DNA of 64,000 bases, from NCBI GenBank assembly GCA_023333565.1, contig JAJKFH010002485.1, positions 1,596,501 to 1,660,500 of the forward strand, read 5' to 3'. The position numbers were made by a program, and so were the translations under genes. A model generated the notes under the pieces. The model saw only the letters and a list, made by a program, of their open reading frames with translations. It was not told the DNA's origin and ran no database searches. Positions 22,101 to 34,475 of the stretch are shown one piece after another; the stretch's first letter is position 1; each line of letters begins with the position of its first letter. The stretch comes from Puffinus mauretanicus (lineage: Eukaryota > Chordata > Aves > Procellariiformes > Procellariidae).

Positions 22101-24385
22101 AAGCCCTGTATTGAGCTATAGAAACCAGAAGAAAATAGCCCATGGCACTCCATTATTCCAGAGCTTCATCAAAGGCTAGGCACTGGCTGCAGTTTAAAGA
22201 AAGGAGAGCATTGTTTTCATGTAACATCTACACAGTATAGGGACTTTACCATGTTATTTTTCTACTGATTCAAGTTACATCCAAACTTGTCTCATTATAA
22301 TAGGACAGTGGAAAGAACTTTTCAGTTTCTTCCTAAAACAGTATATGCAATGTGTTGCTTGATTAGCTAAGGATTAAAAATCCAATTAGATCCACCCTTT
22401 TCATGGGAAATCACATGAAGAATTTTGAGAAATATTACTGAAAACCACTGCTTAAGGTAATTGTCTATGATAACATGCATCAAATGAAGAACCAGTATCT
22501 AAGGAACCCATGGAATCATCTAAGCAAACTGACCTTTACCATTTCCACTGTAAATATGTATTTCTGAAGACCAGATTAAAATTTAGCTGAGAGACATATT
22601 TTACTAATTTCAATAAGAAACAACACTTTTTTCCTGTCAGAAAAAGATAACCACTTGAGAGAAAATATATATTACGGTAAGCATGACACAACTAAATATT
22701 ATCATTAGGTTACGAGTCTTTTTTTTTTTTTTCCCAGTGATGTACTTCACTACTTGCGGTAAATACTACTAACCAACAGAATGTGGCTTCACTCGTGTAT
22801 GGTAAATATTAAGAATTATGATGTAAAAACTTTTGTGATTCTTATTTAAAAAAAAAAGATTTAATTCTTTGTTTTCAGAAAAGGAAAATAATTGTTAGAA
22901 GTACCTGGCTGAGTTTGCCACTTGTTTCTTTTCTGGATATTAAATAGACATTCTTCTTTGTGCACTGACTGAACCATACTAGAATATTGTGTGCCACTAA
23001 TTTACTTTCTAAACACAGTAAATCTCTAAATTAATTAGCATTTTAAGAAACTATCTGTTCTAAGTTAAAGTTTTATAATACTTTATGAAAAATTCAGGGA
23101 AATATTTTATCTTGAGCACTGAAGGTATTTTAGATATGTGGAATGCCAATATCACTTTCCTTGCATCTTGTTTTTTCCTCTCTTCCCCACCCGAAATAAA
23201 ACCAAACCAAGCCACTCCAAGTGTATAAACTGAGATCCTTAAAGATATAAAGGCCTCCTTTGTATCAGTGGTGAATTCTGAACCTAGCACCAACAAAAGC
23301 TGATGCTGAAGGCTTGCAACATGATGGTGTAGGGTGGAAGATGAAGAGCAATGTCATTGTTCTACCCTCTTACCACCTTTCCTATAGCTTAAGGAGTGGT
23401 TTCAAACAATATGTAGACTACCTTCCTCCCAGTAAAGGGGGTGCCTCAAACCTTTCTGCAATCTCTTGGCTTCTGTGAGGCAATTAACAGCTACTGCTCT
23501 TAATTAAACTGAAGAGCTACTAAGAGCTTAAAAGTAGGCAGATCAGTGAAGGCCATCACAGTGGTATTTCACACAGTCTCATCTTATATTTCAGTTCTGA
23601 GACAAGATTGAGGCTGCAAATACTTTTCCATGTTGTGTATAAAAATTTTTGTAGAAAGTCAATCCATTTCTCGTAAGGGAATGTAGAGAGAGGTCTAACT
23701 GGAAAAAAAGATATGTTGCTGGACATGCAGTATGACTTTCATCCTTCTTTAGAATTAATGTTTGTAGAAATTACACTGCTTAAATTAAAGCTAAAAAAGA
23801 AGAAACAAGTGTGAAAATTATTAAATTATATTTCTTTTCAAAGCAAAATTTATTATTTGTAACCTTTCGTGAACAAAACAAACATTAATTTAGCTTTTTC
23901 CATAGTAGTGTCTCCTTTCCTATTGCTTATTTACTATTGCAGGTCTATATCTTTTCATCTCTTCAAAGTCACTGGAGTCATTTACAATAGTCTTATCAAT
24001 TTCATGTGAATGGTCTATGGAATGCTAGGATTTGGTCAAATTCTTTCCCACAAGAGGTTTCAATTTGTTCATCATCCCCTCCTGGTATCTGGTTTCGAGA
24101 CATGATGTGCAGAATTACCTTTAATATCAGTTCTGCAGATACAATGCATTAGCAGGGAAAATTAGACACAATTCCTTTTAGATCTGATGTGCTGCCGTTG
24201 TCTTTAAGTTGTCAGGGTGTCGAATTAATGGCAACTGGAGAAGGTTGCCGTGACTTAAGGGATCACTGTAAAAGGAAAAACAATCCTTTATATCTTTTCT
24301 GAAGGAAAGGAAGGCAGCTGTTACATATCGTTCTGCTGTGAAGCGTCCCCAACATATTTTGACTTTGTTATGCTACCAGAGGAGA
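19171..24385. other. Noncoding stretch, nothing recognised
   Basis: Five kilobases of unique AT-rich sequence. The longest frame (19869-20237, 122 codons) overlaps other frames on both strands (19631-19966 plus, 19850-20095 minus) and has no recognised domain. A run of T at about 22720-22733 is the only simple feature. Nothing else supported. Confidence 0.55.
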
Positions 24386-24425
24386 TGTGTGTATATATGT
24401 ATATACATATATGCATATATATAAA
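24386..24425. repeat. TA/TG-rich low-complexity tract
   Basis: Alternating purine-pyrimidine words (gtgtatatatgtatatacatatatgc) seen directly. Microsatellite-like. Confidence 0.85.
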
Positions 24426-26720
24426 ATTCCTCCTGTAAAATTAAAGCAAAACAGCATGTATGTAGTACCTTTAACTTAAAAAGCAGAAAATATATCATTT
24501 TAACATAGATCAAATAAAGTTTTTTATGATGCATAACTTTAAAAAAGCCTGTTTTCCCCCAAACAACCTGAAAACAGTATATCAGTTTCTATTAAGTTAG
24601 AACCATGTATATAGTTATTAAATAATCTCATTAATATAAATCTACACATGCTAGAAATTCCCTTTTAGGAAAAAAAATGAAACCACACATGGTATGTAGT
24701 TTTTGCTCTGTCAAGAACATGACTATTTTTATCTATTTATTTATTTACACTTTGGGAAGTTGTTTTTTTTACTTAGAATTATAAATGGTGCATGATTTCT
24801 TAATTTCTGTAAGAGAAACGCATTCTTAGAAAAGCAATTTGAGAATGACATTCATACAGTACAAGAAGTTCACAAATGACCCTGGAAAGGCTGGACAAGT
24901 GGTCAAGGGCTTCTTGTGAGCTCGAGAAGGGACCTTCACATAGACCCTAATTAAGCTGGAGAAGGAGTTCAGAGGTCAGGAGTCCTGGATGTATGGTTGT
25001 ACAAATTGAGTGGCTGAGAACTCTTCGATGGGTAGAAAGACAGCAAATGCTATTGAAATCCTTAGGTGGAGAAAGCTAAAATGTGCAGGACAGACTGCAT
25101 TGCTCTCAGTTAGGACTTAAATACTCTGGTCTCAGTCTATGTGGCCACCAGTTCATTTGGGTAAGTTTGCGTGCCATCTTTTAAAAATATGTAAATTTTG
25201 TGAGAGACCCTACCTACATATTCATTTTACAGTGTCTATTTATTATGAAGTATGGATGTCATTAAAACAAATAAATACATACATACAAACAAAAAAATCT
25301 ACAGTGACACCTTGTAAGCAATAGTAGTGTTACTCTCCTCCCACAACACTTCACTTACTTACTCTACCTCTGAGAAAGCCTGAGTAAATACACAGGCTTT
25401 GCAATATGTCTAGAAGATTGGAGTCCTTGGTCTCTATGCTACTGAATGTCCTCCAGAACCCAAAGGTCCTGAAAATCGTCTACCTTGAGCCCCAATGTAA
25501 GGATCCTTAGGGACTGTCTGGTTAAGCACCCAAGCTGAGCTCATCTACTGAGTCAGAGGATAAGGAAATAATTGGTTTCTTAGGTAACAAGTCTCATATT
25601 AAACAGGATTTTATAAATCAAAACAAAACTCTCAAATTTCATCTGAAATTTAAAGTATGTTTTAAGAAGTTCAGATGTAATGTGCTCCACATGTGATATA
25701 TAGCTGATTAAATACCCTGCCATAGTCTGATTTAACAGATGTTTCGAGGGAGTGTCTGGCTGAACCTGGGGTATTTTGGAATGAAACTGCCATGTTTGCA
25801 TGAAGATAAGCTGCAATCAAAAAGACGACTGGCAATGTTCTGGTCTCATGCAATCGGAATAGAAGGATTCACAGCCTCTGCTGTTAGGTTGATATCAGAA
25901 GTATGACTCTGAGATTGCCTACCTTTTACAATGAAGACCTGTAAACCTTCTTTCATGAAAAAGCAAATATTAATTCCGATCCTTCCTCAAACTGCTTTCC
26001 CATATCAAGCCATCAAACTTACAGTTACTGAGCCTCAGCCAGATAGCTCCTCCAAAGCTATGAGCTAGATGTTGGGAGAGCCAGCTGGTAACCACAAGGA
26101 CTTCATAAAAAACCCAACACTGTTACCAGTATCACAAAGCTCCTGCTGTTGGAAATATCTTGTTTCTCACAGTGGTCTTCCACTGAGCAAGGCAAGGGCC
26201 AGAGCAGACTCGCCATGAGGGATCCACTGAAGGTGGAATACGTTCATTTCCCCAACTCTTTAAAAACCTAGCAAGAAGCACGGCAATGTTATCAGCTTGC
26301 TAGCATCAGTTTATAAAGTCAGTTAAGATGGCTAGTAATTGAAAGCAGATATCATGGATGTTTGATATTTTTTTTTCCATCGCAAAAATTGTTAGACCTG
26401 CAATAAAAAAATCTGTATTACCACCATACTGACAGCTAATGTCAGTTTATCCTCATCACAGGTATTTATTAATGGCAAGTAGATATAAGCTAGCCCAACC
26501 TGAGCAAGTCCATTACATGTAAACAAATACCAATAGTCCTATCAGTCAGAATGAGTACCTCATGCCAGCTCTCAAAATGAAGACAAAAAGTCAGGAATCT
26601 GGGAAGGCTTTGAGCATCAAAATCAAAAAATTGCAGCCTGAAAATCCTATGTGAGGTAGGTGACTGCCTAGCTCAGTAAGAACCTATATTCACAAAATAC
26701 TTTTCATTCCAATCTGAAAG
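24426..26720. other. Noncoding stretch, nothing recognised
   Basis: Unique AT-rich sequence. The parts at 24860-25060 and 25430-25560 are less AT-rich but carry no repeat or coding signature I recognise. Confidence 0.5.
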
Positions 26721-26805
26721 CTTCCCTGAGCCTTCACTTCTCTATTGTGTAGTAGGGTTACATTTACCCTGAGGAACTTGCTTCAGGAAATTAAGCAGAT
26801 GACAC
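26721..26805 (+). mobile_element. MIR/CORE-SINE-like fragment
   Basis: 'ctgagccttcacttctctattgtgtagtagggttac' followed by 'taccctgagg' and 'ggaaattaagcagatga' resembles the CORE-SINE phrase 'gcctcagtttcctcatctgtaaaatggggataat...gaggattaaatga'. Very diverged, short and inactive; could be coincidence. Confidence 0.35.
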
Positions 26806-28039
26806 GTTCACCACTGCAAGCATAATTGAAACTAGAGAAGAAAACTTGGAAATTAAAAATAAACCAACAGCATTTGTGCATTCACAAAAAGCAGTTTCAA
26901 AAGCTGTCTTTCTTTTATAAGTGATTGAACACCCTGCCAGCTATATCAGTCAGCAAGGAAGTGTGAGACTTTTAATGCGTTTCAGATGATTTAGAAAGGG
27001 CTTCACTCTCACACTCTCTGGAGAAACCTCCTAATGCATTGATTATAGGACAGTCCAGACAGGAGTATTCACCTTTCCTGTAGAAAAATGGAAAAGAATG
27101 CAAGACCTATGGAATCAGAACCATACAGGTAAGCAGGGGCTTCACTCCAACAGTATGACCAGAGCATGAACGGAGATAACTCCACATTCTGGTCTCTGCT
27201 CCTAGAATTATATCCACTTTATGGATTAGTTTTATTCTGATAACATATTCTTGTAAGAAAATGTAATTAAAAATTATATATAAAACTGAGATTAGGGTGC
27301 TGATTGGGGCATATAGGCTTAAAATAATCTTGACTGATTTTTACCTTTTCTCTGGGCAGATGCTCTTACTGTTAAGATGTTATGTAAAAAGTTACTGCAA
27401 ATACTGGTCATCTTTTGAAAAAAAAAAGAGGGAAGGTTACTCAATTCTTGGGAAGAGCAAATATAGATACCAATCTTTAGGAGAAAGTTCTGGGCTCTGG
27501 GCCATAAATGAAAGGTAGTGCTTGAGAACATAATTTGTATGCCCAAGCTCTAGAAATACTAGAGCTTCAAACACACCTCTACTCATAAGGTTCATTATTG
27601 TCCAGCTTCAGTTAGCTTTCTACTTAACATGGGCTTCTGTCTTTGCCAAGCCCTAGCCCTCCACTGTCACACTAGAGGAAAAATGCACTCCTAATTCTGA
27701 GTTTAGAATCTGCTGTGGATATCAGGTTCCAGAAAGTTAGGTTTTCCTGACCAGCTCACAATTTCTTCAGTATTTTATTGAATTGGACTCTTAGCCCAAG
27801 GATCAAGTTGCCAAAACTGAAAACAATTAGGAAGGACATATTTTGAAAGGACTGAATCAGAAAAAAGAAATAATCATATGGAACCTTCTGATAACATTTT
27901 ACTAGACTCCCAAATGCCAGTGTTACAACCGAGGAAAGAAGGAACCAGAGGTTATGAAAACAACAGTAAAGTTAAGTGGAGATGAAAGCAGGTAAATAGA
28001 TGAAAGCAGAAAAATAATAAAAACATGTATAACAGTTGA
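26806..28039. other. Noncoding stretch upstream of a CR1 fossil
   Basis: Unique AT-rich sequence. The end (about 27930-28039) is purine-rich and may be an unrecognisable upstream part of the CR1 copy that follows. Confidence 0.45.
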
Positions 28040-28920
28040 AAGAAAGAAGTTAATTACAACAAATACAGAGACAAGGAAAAGCCGGAGATTGGTAAAGGAA
28101 TTGAAAGGATACACAGAGGAAAGAATATTTAGCTGTGAAGAACTGGGGAGTTTTTAAGTAAATTGAAACAGAAATTGTCCTCACAGTGATACAGGTTCAT
28201 TGCTAGACAGACACATTTAGACTCACCAACAATAATATGGAAAAGGCAAAAGTGTCTACTAAGTATTTCTATTTTGTAGGAAAAGAATCAGGATTATGAT
28301 AAGAAATTTCTGTTTCAGATGTAATACAGAAACACTCTTTTAATAATTATGTGAATAATATGGAACTCCTAGGATACTACAAGAAGTAGTTAAACCACGA
28401 CAATGAACAAAGGCAGGAAAGGGTAAACAAGAAAAGTGGGGTAAATACAGCCATGTTAACCTGACATCAGTCCTGAGGAAAACAATGGGATGACTGGTAT
28501 GAGACTTGATTAATAATGAAAGCAGGGAAATATAATTAATGCCAATCAATGTGGTTTTATGGAAAATAGATCTTGTCAAACTAATTTGATATTTTTGTGA
28601 GATTACAAGTTAGGTTGATAAGGTAATAATATTGATACAATATACTTAGACTTCTACAGAACATTTGGTTTCATGCTAGAGAATGCATTCGTTAAGAAGG
28701 ATACAAAATCAACATGGCATACATTAAGTGGATTAAAAACTGTCTATGTGACAGACCTCAAGACGTAATAATAAATGGGATATGATCAGCAAGTAGTTTC
28801 TAATAGGACCCTGTAGATCATGGTCTTGAGCTATTATTTCTGAAAACATTTAGGGATAATGTTGGGACATTACAAAATTAACTTCTTTGAGGCTTACAGG
28901 AGGCAAAAACACTGGAAAGC
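28040..28920 (+). mobile_element. Dead CR1 LINE ORF2 segment (reverse transcriptase), sense strand
   Basis: About 0.9 kb follows the old amniote CR1 second open reading frame. Blocks in order are 'ggaaaaggcaaaagtgt...aagtatttct' (near 28238), 'gttaacctgacatcagtcctgagg' as a shorter match (near 28455), 'ttaatgccaatcaatgtgg' (near 28537), 'aaaatagatcttgtcaaact' (near 28563), 'gagattacaagtt..gttgata' and 'atacttagacttcta' (near 28641), then 'aaaatcaacatggcat' and 'ggattaaaaactgtc'. Translation near 28535-28595 gives NANQCGFMENRSCQTNLIF, and near 28639 IYLDFYRTFG, matching the CR1 reverse-transcriptase motif A (YLDFxxAFD) with the final aspartate changed to glycine. There are many stops and indels, so it is inactive. 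CR1 enzymes copy LINE RNA at nicked DNA by target-primed reverse transcription; this copy cannot. Confidence 0.88.
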
Positions 28921-31900
28921 AAAAAAAAAAAAACAACCAGGCAACAAATTACTGAAGCTACATTTAATAGAAAGCTTGATGTATGTTCTTATCACATGTT
29001 GCTCATACCCTTGGCTCCCTTGTAGCACACCTTTGTCTCAGGCACTGAGCATGTACATCGATCTTGTGGCAGAGTAAGCTCAGACATGGGATAAATCCTA
29101 TAGTGTTTTTCTGCAGCTGATATCAGGGTTCTCTGCTTGGCACCTTTTCATCATCTTGGCATCTTCAGCCATGGATGGAGGGAAGAGGAGCCAGATTTGA
29201 GAAGTGGTTTTGGCCAAGTGAATGTGTAGGCAGAAGTGGGCCTTGCTAGTCAGCAAGGGACCCTTGACAGATTGGACTGAAACCCAGGACAGTGTGAGCT
29301 TCTCTGAGCAATGTTGTGGCTTACCTGGAGAGCCTGGGAGAGGTAGCTTTCATAGAACATAAATCAGCTATTGAGCAGTGCTTTTGGCACTGTGTGTCTA
29401 GCACCAAGTAGCTGAATATCTTGCAAATCTGAGACCACCAACAGAGAATGGAGAAAATTTTTTTCCCTGGGTGTGTATGAGAACTTTTCTTTTCTTTCTT
29501 GAGGCGAGAGTTGTCTGTGGAATCTCCAGCTCATCCACAAAATGTTGGCATCAGGCTCTGGAATGAACCTTATGACCCCAACAGGTGATTTCCCTCAGCA
29601 ATAAATCACTTTGCAATGCACAAATCTAAAATTAAGATCATGGTGAGGGAAGTGTGCACAATGGACACCCTCAAATAATCAGAAATATAATGCAATGACT
29701 CAACTCTTTGCTTTAGTATTGCATTTTCTCCAAAAAACAGCATCTTTACATATCCAAAGGAAAGTCACACCCTAATATCAAGAAGCAGATGTCCTCCCAA
29801 TTACACCAGCTTCCTATGCTGTTTGAATATTTCTTCAATCTTTGGAAGCTTTCCTTAGTGTGCAGTCTTGCCTTTCAGAGGCTTTGTCACAAGAAGCTAG
29901 ACCTGGGCTGGACCACATCATGTTCTGTATCTGAGCTCCTACTATTTCAGTAGAATGAATTCACTCAATGTTTGGGGGTTTGGCCCTGGAGTGAGGCTCA
30001 AAGTCAAGAAGGCTGCAGAAAAAAGAAATACTTTAAATATAAGTCTGTGTGTTACTATAGGCTTGAAGAACTGGATATGAGGTGTTACAGATTTGAAAAT
30101 AACAGACATATAAAATTAAGGATTTATTCCTAGCCCAGATATTGGCAAAAAAAGAGCGATCGCTACCTCAAAAGCTGGTCATTTCTGTTAAGCACCAACA
30201 GCTCCATTTTCAAATATGATTGTAATTTTTATTGCTCCTTTGCACCTTCAACTCTGCTTCCCAAAGGCTTCCTCCTTCTCATCTTTCCTTCTCATCCCAT
30301 AATGGAAAACGAGGACTGAGGTTTTTGGCAGGCGGTGATGGAAATGCAGTGCTCTCTGCCACCCCTACTGTGTCTAATTGTGGGCGTAACAACATGAGTT
30401 CCCACAGCAGGCCCCTAGAGAAGGGACCCTTCGAAGCTGGCAGGCCTGGTCATCAATTCAAGGACCTGAATGGAAAACAAACCTGATGGAGCTTGTGCTA
30501 CTTTTTTATTTCAGACACTTCTTTCCTAAGGGAGCCCTTCTTGTCTGCAGTCTGCTTTGGCATATTCTCTTATTCACACCGCAGAAACTGTGCAAGCTCC
30601 ATTGGGTGGGCAAAATCCCAGTCCTTTAGCTGGCACTTCCCCAGCTGGAAGCAGAGACACCAGTCTTCTCAAGATCATCTGCTGGCCAACTCTTCTAAGC
30701 ATGCTGTTGCATAGTCTTATCAGAGACTTTTCTGGGAGGAGCAAAGAGATATCAGTGGGTTTTCATCAGTCTTTGAAGCTTCCTGACATGACAAAGAACA
30801 ATTTTGTCATTCATTTAAACTCCTCACAATTCAGGTTGCCCTGTTAGGCTCCTCAGACACAGCTGCCTAGCAAGGCCACGGTTTGCAGCTTTTATGTTAC
30901 CATGCTGACTGGAATTGCTAGTTGATTTTGCTCTGAGACCAGTGGTTACAGGAGACCTCTCTTCAGGCTGTTTTTCCAGGCATAGTACAATTATGGTACA
31001 GGACGGGGAAAGGGCAGGGAGCATTTGAGGTAAGTTTTTTGCATTAGCAGCATGTCATTTCAACTGCTGGAGTAGGACAGTGGGAAAGAAAAGGCTTGGA
31101 GGAGAGCAGGTGAATTAATCTGCCTGCAACCTTTGCTGAACAGCAGACAAATGTGTCTATTTTACCTTATCCCTGTATGACACAGAGTTTCTAATGAAGA
31201 CACTGCATTTTTGGAACTGCTACAGTTGAAGAGTGATGTGCCTGTTCTCCCTACTTGAAATCCCCCGCAACCATTCATATTTGAGCTTTCTAGAAGCCCA
31301 GTCACAATATAGTAGTTCTGGGAAAATCCCGGGATTGTCAGCTATACAGGGATTATTTCATTAATAAGTACTTCTCCAGAAATTGAGAAATCATCCAGAA
31401 TTTTTTCTTAATTTAACATTTAACTACATTATCTTTGAGAAATTACCTGTGAAGAAATGCTGACAGGTTGACAGAGCAAAGCTCGGGGCTGTAGCAGGTG
31501 ACCAGGATTAGGCATTTTCTATTCTATGTAATACCCTACCTGATAGCTTGAGATATTGGTCAGTTTGTGAAGGCTTTTTTGCTTGGAGGCACTGCCGAGA
31601 TCTGTTTCTCTGCCTCTGTTTACATCCTGGAGGGTTTCTGAGGGTGTTCTTTGTCTCTGGAATCTCTGCTTCAAACAGGCACTGCAAGTCTCTATTTGCA
31701 AACCTTCCTTTGAACCTACACTGGATCTCTCTGGCACTCTCTTGCACTGCATGGTGAAAACTTGGGCAGGAAAAGACAACCAGAGTTCCTGATATCATGT
31801 TGTCACCAGAAAAATGTAAGTGAAATCTTTGAAAGTGTAAAATTGGGAGACTGGAATTTTAATGAACAGTTTAGTGAAGAGTTATATGACCTCCATAGGT

Positions 31901-34410
31901 TCACCTGCCTGTGTACACCATGCAATGCAGATGTCCACAATTGGCAGGGAGAAAAATAAGGAAAACAAGAAGGGAGTGTGTTTGTCGCTATGGAATTAGT
32001 GAGAAGGGAAGAAAAACCAGAAATAATATGATAACTGAGAGGGTTGCAGCATCCCAAGTTACTTTCTTGCGATTGCATCTGAACAGGAGCTAATTTTTAA
32101 TGATGCATATGTCTTACCCACCTAGGTAGGTAGGTAGGAATGGGCAGCCCTTTCTGGCTATCTAAAAAGATCCTTGTCTTGAGTATAGCACAAATATGGC
32201 TGTCTTTGGCAGTTGAACAGCCAGATGTTATGGTAAGCACAGATGTAATAATAAGGCTAAAACAAGTGTGGGTGTCTGTTGCTTGAGAAATAATATATGG
32301 CCACTGATGGAAAGCAGCGCAATCCATCTGATAAAGAAGGCAAAGCTCAAGTTGTGTAATATGAATGTTATAAATGAACATAGTATGAATATATCAGATA
32401 CTATAAATGAGCAGACCACAACAGCATTTACAACTGCCATACTGAATTTTAGCTTGGTGTAAGATAGGCCCTTAACATGTCCTTAGCTGCTGCATTTTCT
32501 GGATCTTTTCAGTACCTGTATCTTTAACATTGCTTTCAATGGAGCTGAGATGCTACAACAGTCAAGAAATTTTAACTTTAGCCAAAACCCACCTCCAAAA
32601 CAGTAAATTTGCTCTGCTGGTATTTGATATTCTCATAGTCACTGCTTCTGGATGTGAGACTTTTATTACTGAGCCTAGGCAAACACCAGTGCCAAGACAT
32701 GTTTGTGATGCATTGTGCCCTTCCTCTTGGTGTTGTAAAAGCTGTATGACTGAGGTGGCAAAAGTAAAGGGAAAAAAAGCATTTTTCTACAATAGAGAAA
32801 GAGAAAAAGGATAATGTTGAAAAAGAAGAGAGTAAGATCAAACGAGAAGTTAGCACAGCTAAAAACACCAGTAGAGGGTCCTTGCACCAAAACATTTAAG
32901 AATTATTCAGCAGCTTGGCTATTCAGACATATATTTAAGTGTCACAAGAAAAGTGCCTTTGGAATCATTTTTGGAAAGCAGTATATTGACTTCTATACCA
33001 CATCACAATTTTCTTTTTTTCAGTGAAAAGAGTATTGCTTGGGCCAACAGGTAAGGAAATTGCCAGAAGAGAGGATTATCACTGCTAACATTAGTGGCAG
33101 GGAACCAGGGTGGCCACAAACAGCAGCAGCACCTTTACAAACACATTGGATAAGGAAAGTCAGCATGACTGATCGGAGGAGATGGTCTACATGTGATTTT
33201 AATGCTATCAAGACTTATGTGATAGTTCTTCTTGAGCAATGAAGGGTCTGGAGGAAAAGGCACTAGAGTACTTAGGTACCAGTCCCATGAACCAACAGAT
33301 CTGAAGCCAAGCAGATGCCTACCTTCCTGTGAGGTGAAGGCTGCAGATGGAGGAGAAATAATCACCACTGGAGAATCCTGCTTAACCAGGTCCCCTGGTC
33401 AGGGAACAGCAGGGGAAGGGCCCTGATGAGGAAACACAATTTTTCTTGTTTTCGAAGCCTAGATGAACTCCTTTCTCCCATATGTCAAATTTAAGTGTCT
33501 CAGCAACACTATTTTTCATTTATTTTTTAGCTTATATAAGTGTAGGACAACTATTTCTTATGGCAATTAAGAATCTACTGAAGCTTCTCTTCTGTGAACC
33601 AAAAATGTAAATATGGAATATCTATTCCTATTAATAATGTGTTGCATATCCTCTAAGTGGTTTGTCTCCACATTGATTAATAACTACTCATTTACCTCAA
33701 GCATTGTAAGTCTTTGAAAAGGATCTGAAAAGACAGCATCTAAAATGAAAATGGAGGATCTGTCACATGGAAAAATTTGTTATATACAATAATTTCCTAA
33801 AATAATTTCCTTTCTGCAATCGAACATTACACATTGAAACAGTCACCAGTTAAGAATTAATACATTTATACACTCAATAAATACTAAGCAGTCAGTTGTG
33901 ATGTAGCTAGCAATCAGAGGAAAATGATGACCTATCTCAGTAATTTCTTAATTATTCTAATTGTTTGGTAAGATGTTTGCATGCTGTTAACTGCTATTGG
34001 AAGATTGTTCTTTTACCAGCTGAAGAAGATAACAACTCTCCAGTGTCCTCTACAAGAATGAATTTTCTCAAAGGTCACCTGTAACCGAGTAAAGCTCCAA
34101 CACAGACAAGTCTGTGACTAGTTTCATCGTTCTTGCAAGGAGTTGGCTAAATCAGGTCTTCAAAGGATTTAGTTTATGTGTTGGTAGTAATATTAGTTGT
34201 CACAAAAACTTTGTCCTGAGTAGATGAGACCTTCTTTGGTCAAATTTTCTTAGGTCAATTGGTTAGCCTGTCATATCCTAAAGACATTACCTCATTTTGT
34301 ACTGTCATAGTTCACTTCCAGTGCTAGCTATGGTGTAACCCTATACTTGTACCTTAATGAAACGCTTGTCATTACCTTGTCATGGTTATAATTTCTGAAA
34401 TGATTTGGGG
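28921..34410. other. Noncoding stretch, nothing recognised
   Basis: Begins with an A run (28921-28933) after the CR1 fossil. The 5.5 kb beyond holds unique sequence, somewhat less AT-rich at 29.1-31.8 kb, with frames up to 105 codons that overlap each other on both strands (for example 31508-31798 minus against 31548-31757 plus). A short (AGGT) run lies at 32126-32138. No exon, repeat family or promoter supported. Confidence 0.5.
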
Positions 34411-34475
34411 GTTTTGTTTTGTTTGGTTTGGTTTGGTTTGGTTTGGTTTGGTTTGGTTTGGTTTGTTTTGTTTTT
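34411..34475. repeat. (TTTGG)n pentanucleotide repeat
   Basis: About nine GGTTT units (34421-34464) flanked by GTTTT variants, seen directly. The open frame across it on the minus strand (NQTKP repeats) is a by-product. Confidence 0.95.

Noticed and set aside
28390..28404. Fourteen-base match to the LTR terminus (TTAAACCACGACA type)
   Set aside because: It lies inside the CR1 fossil, with no further LTR similarity on either side; probably chance.
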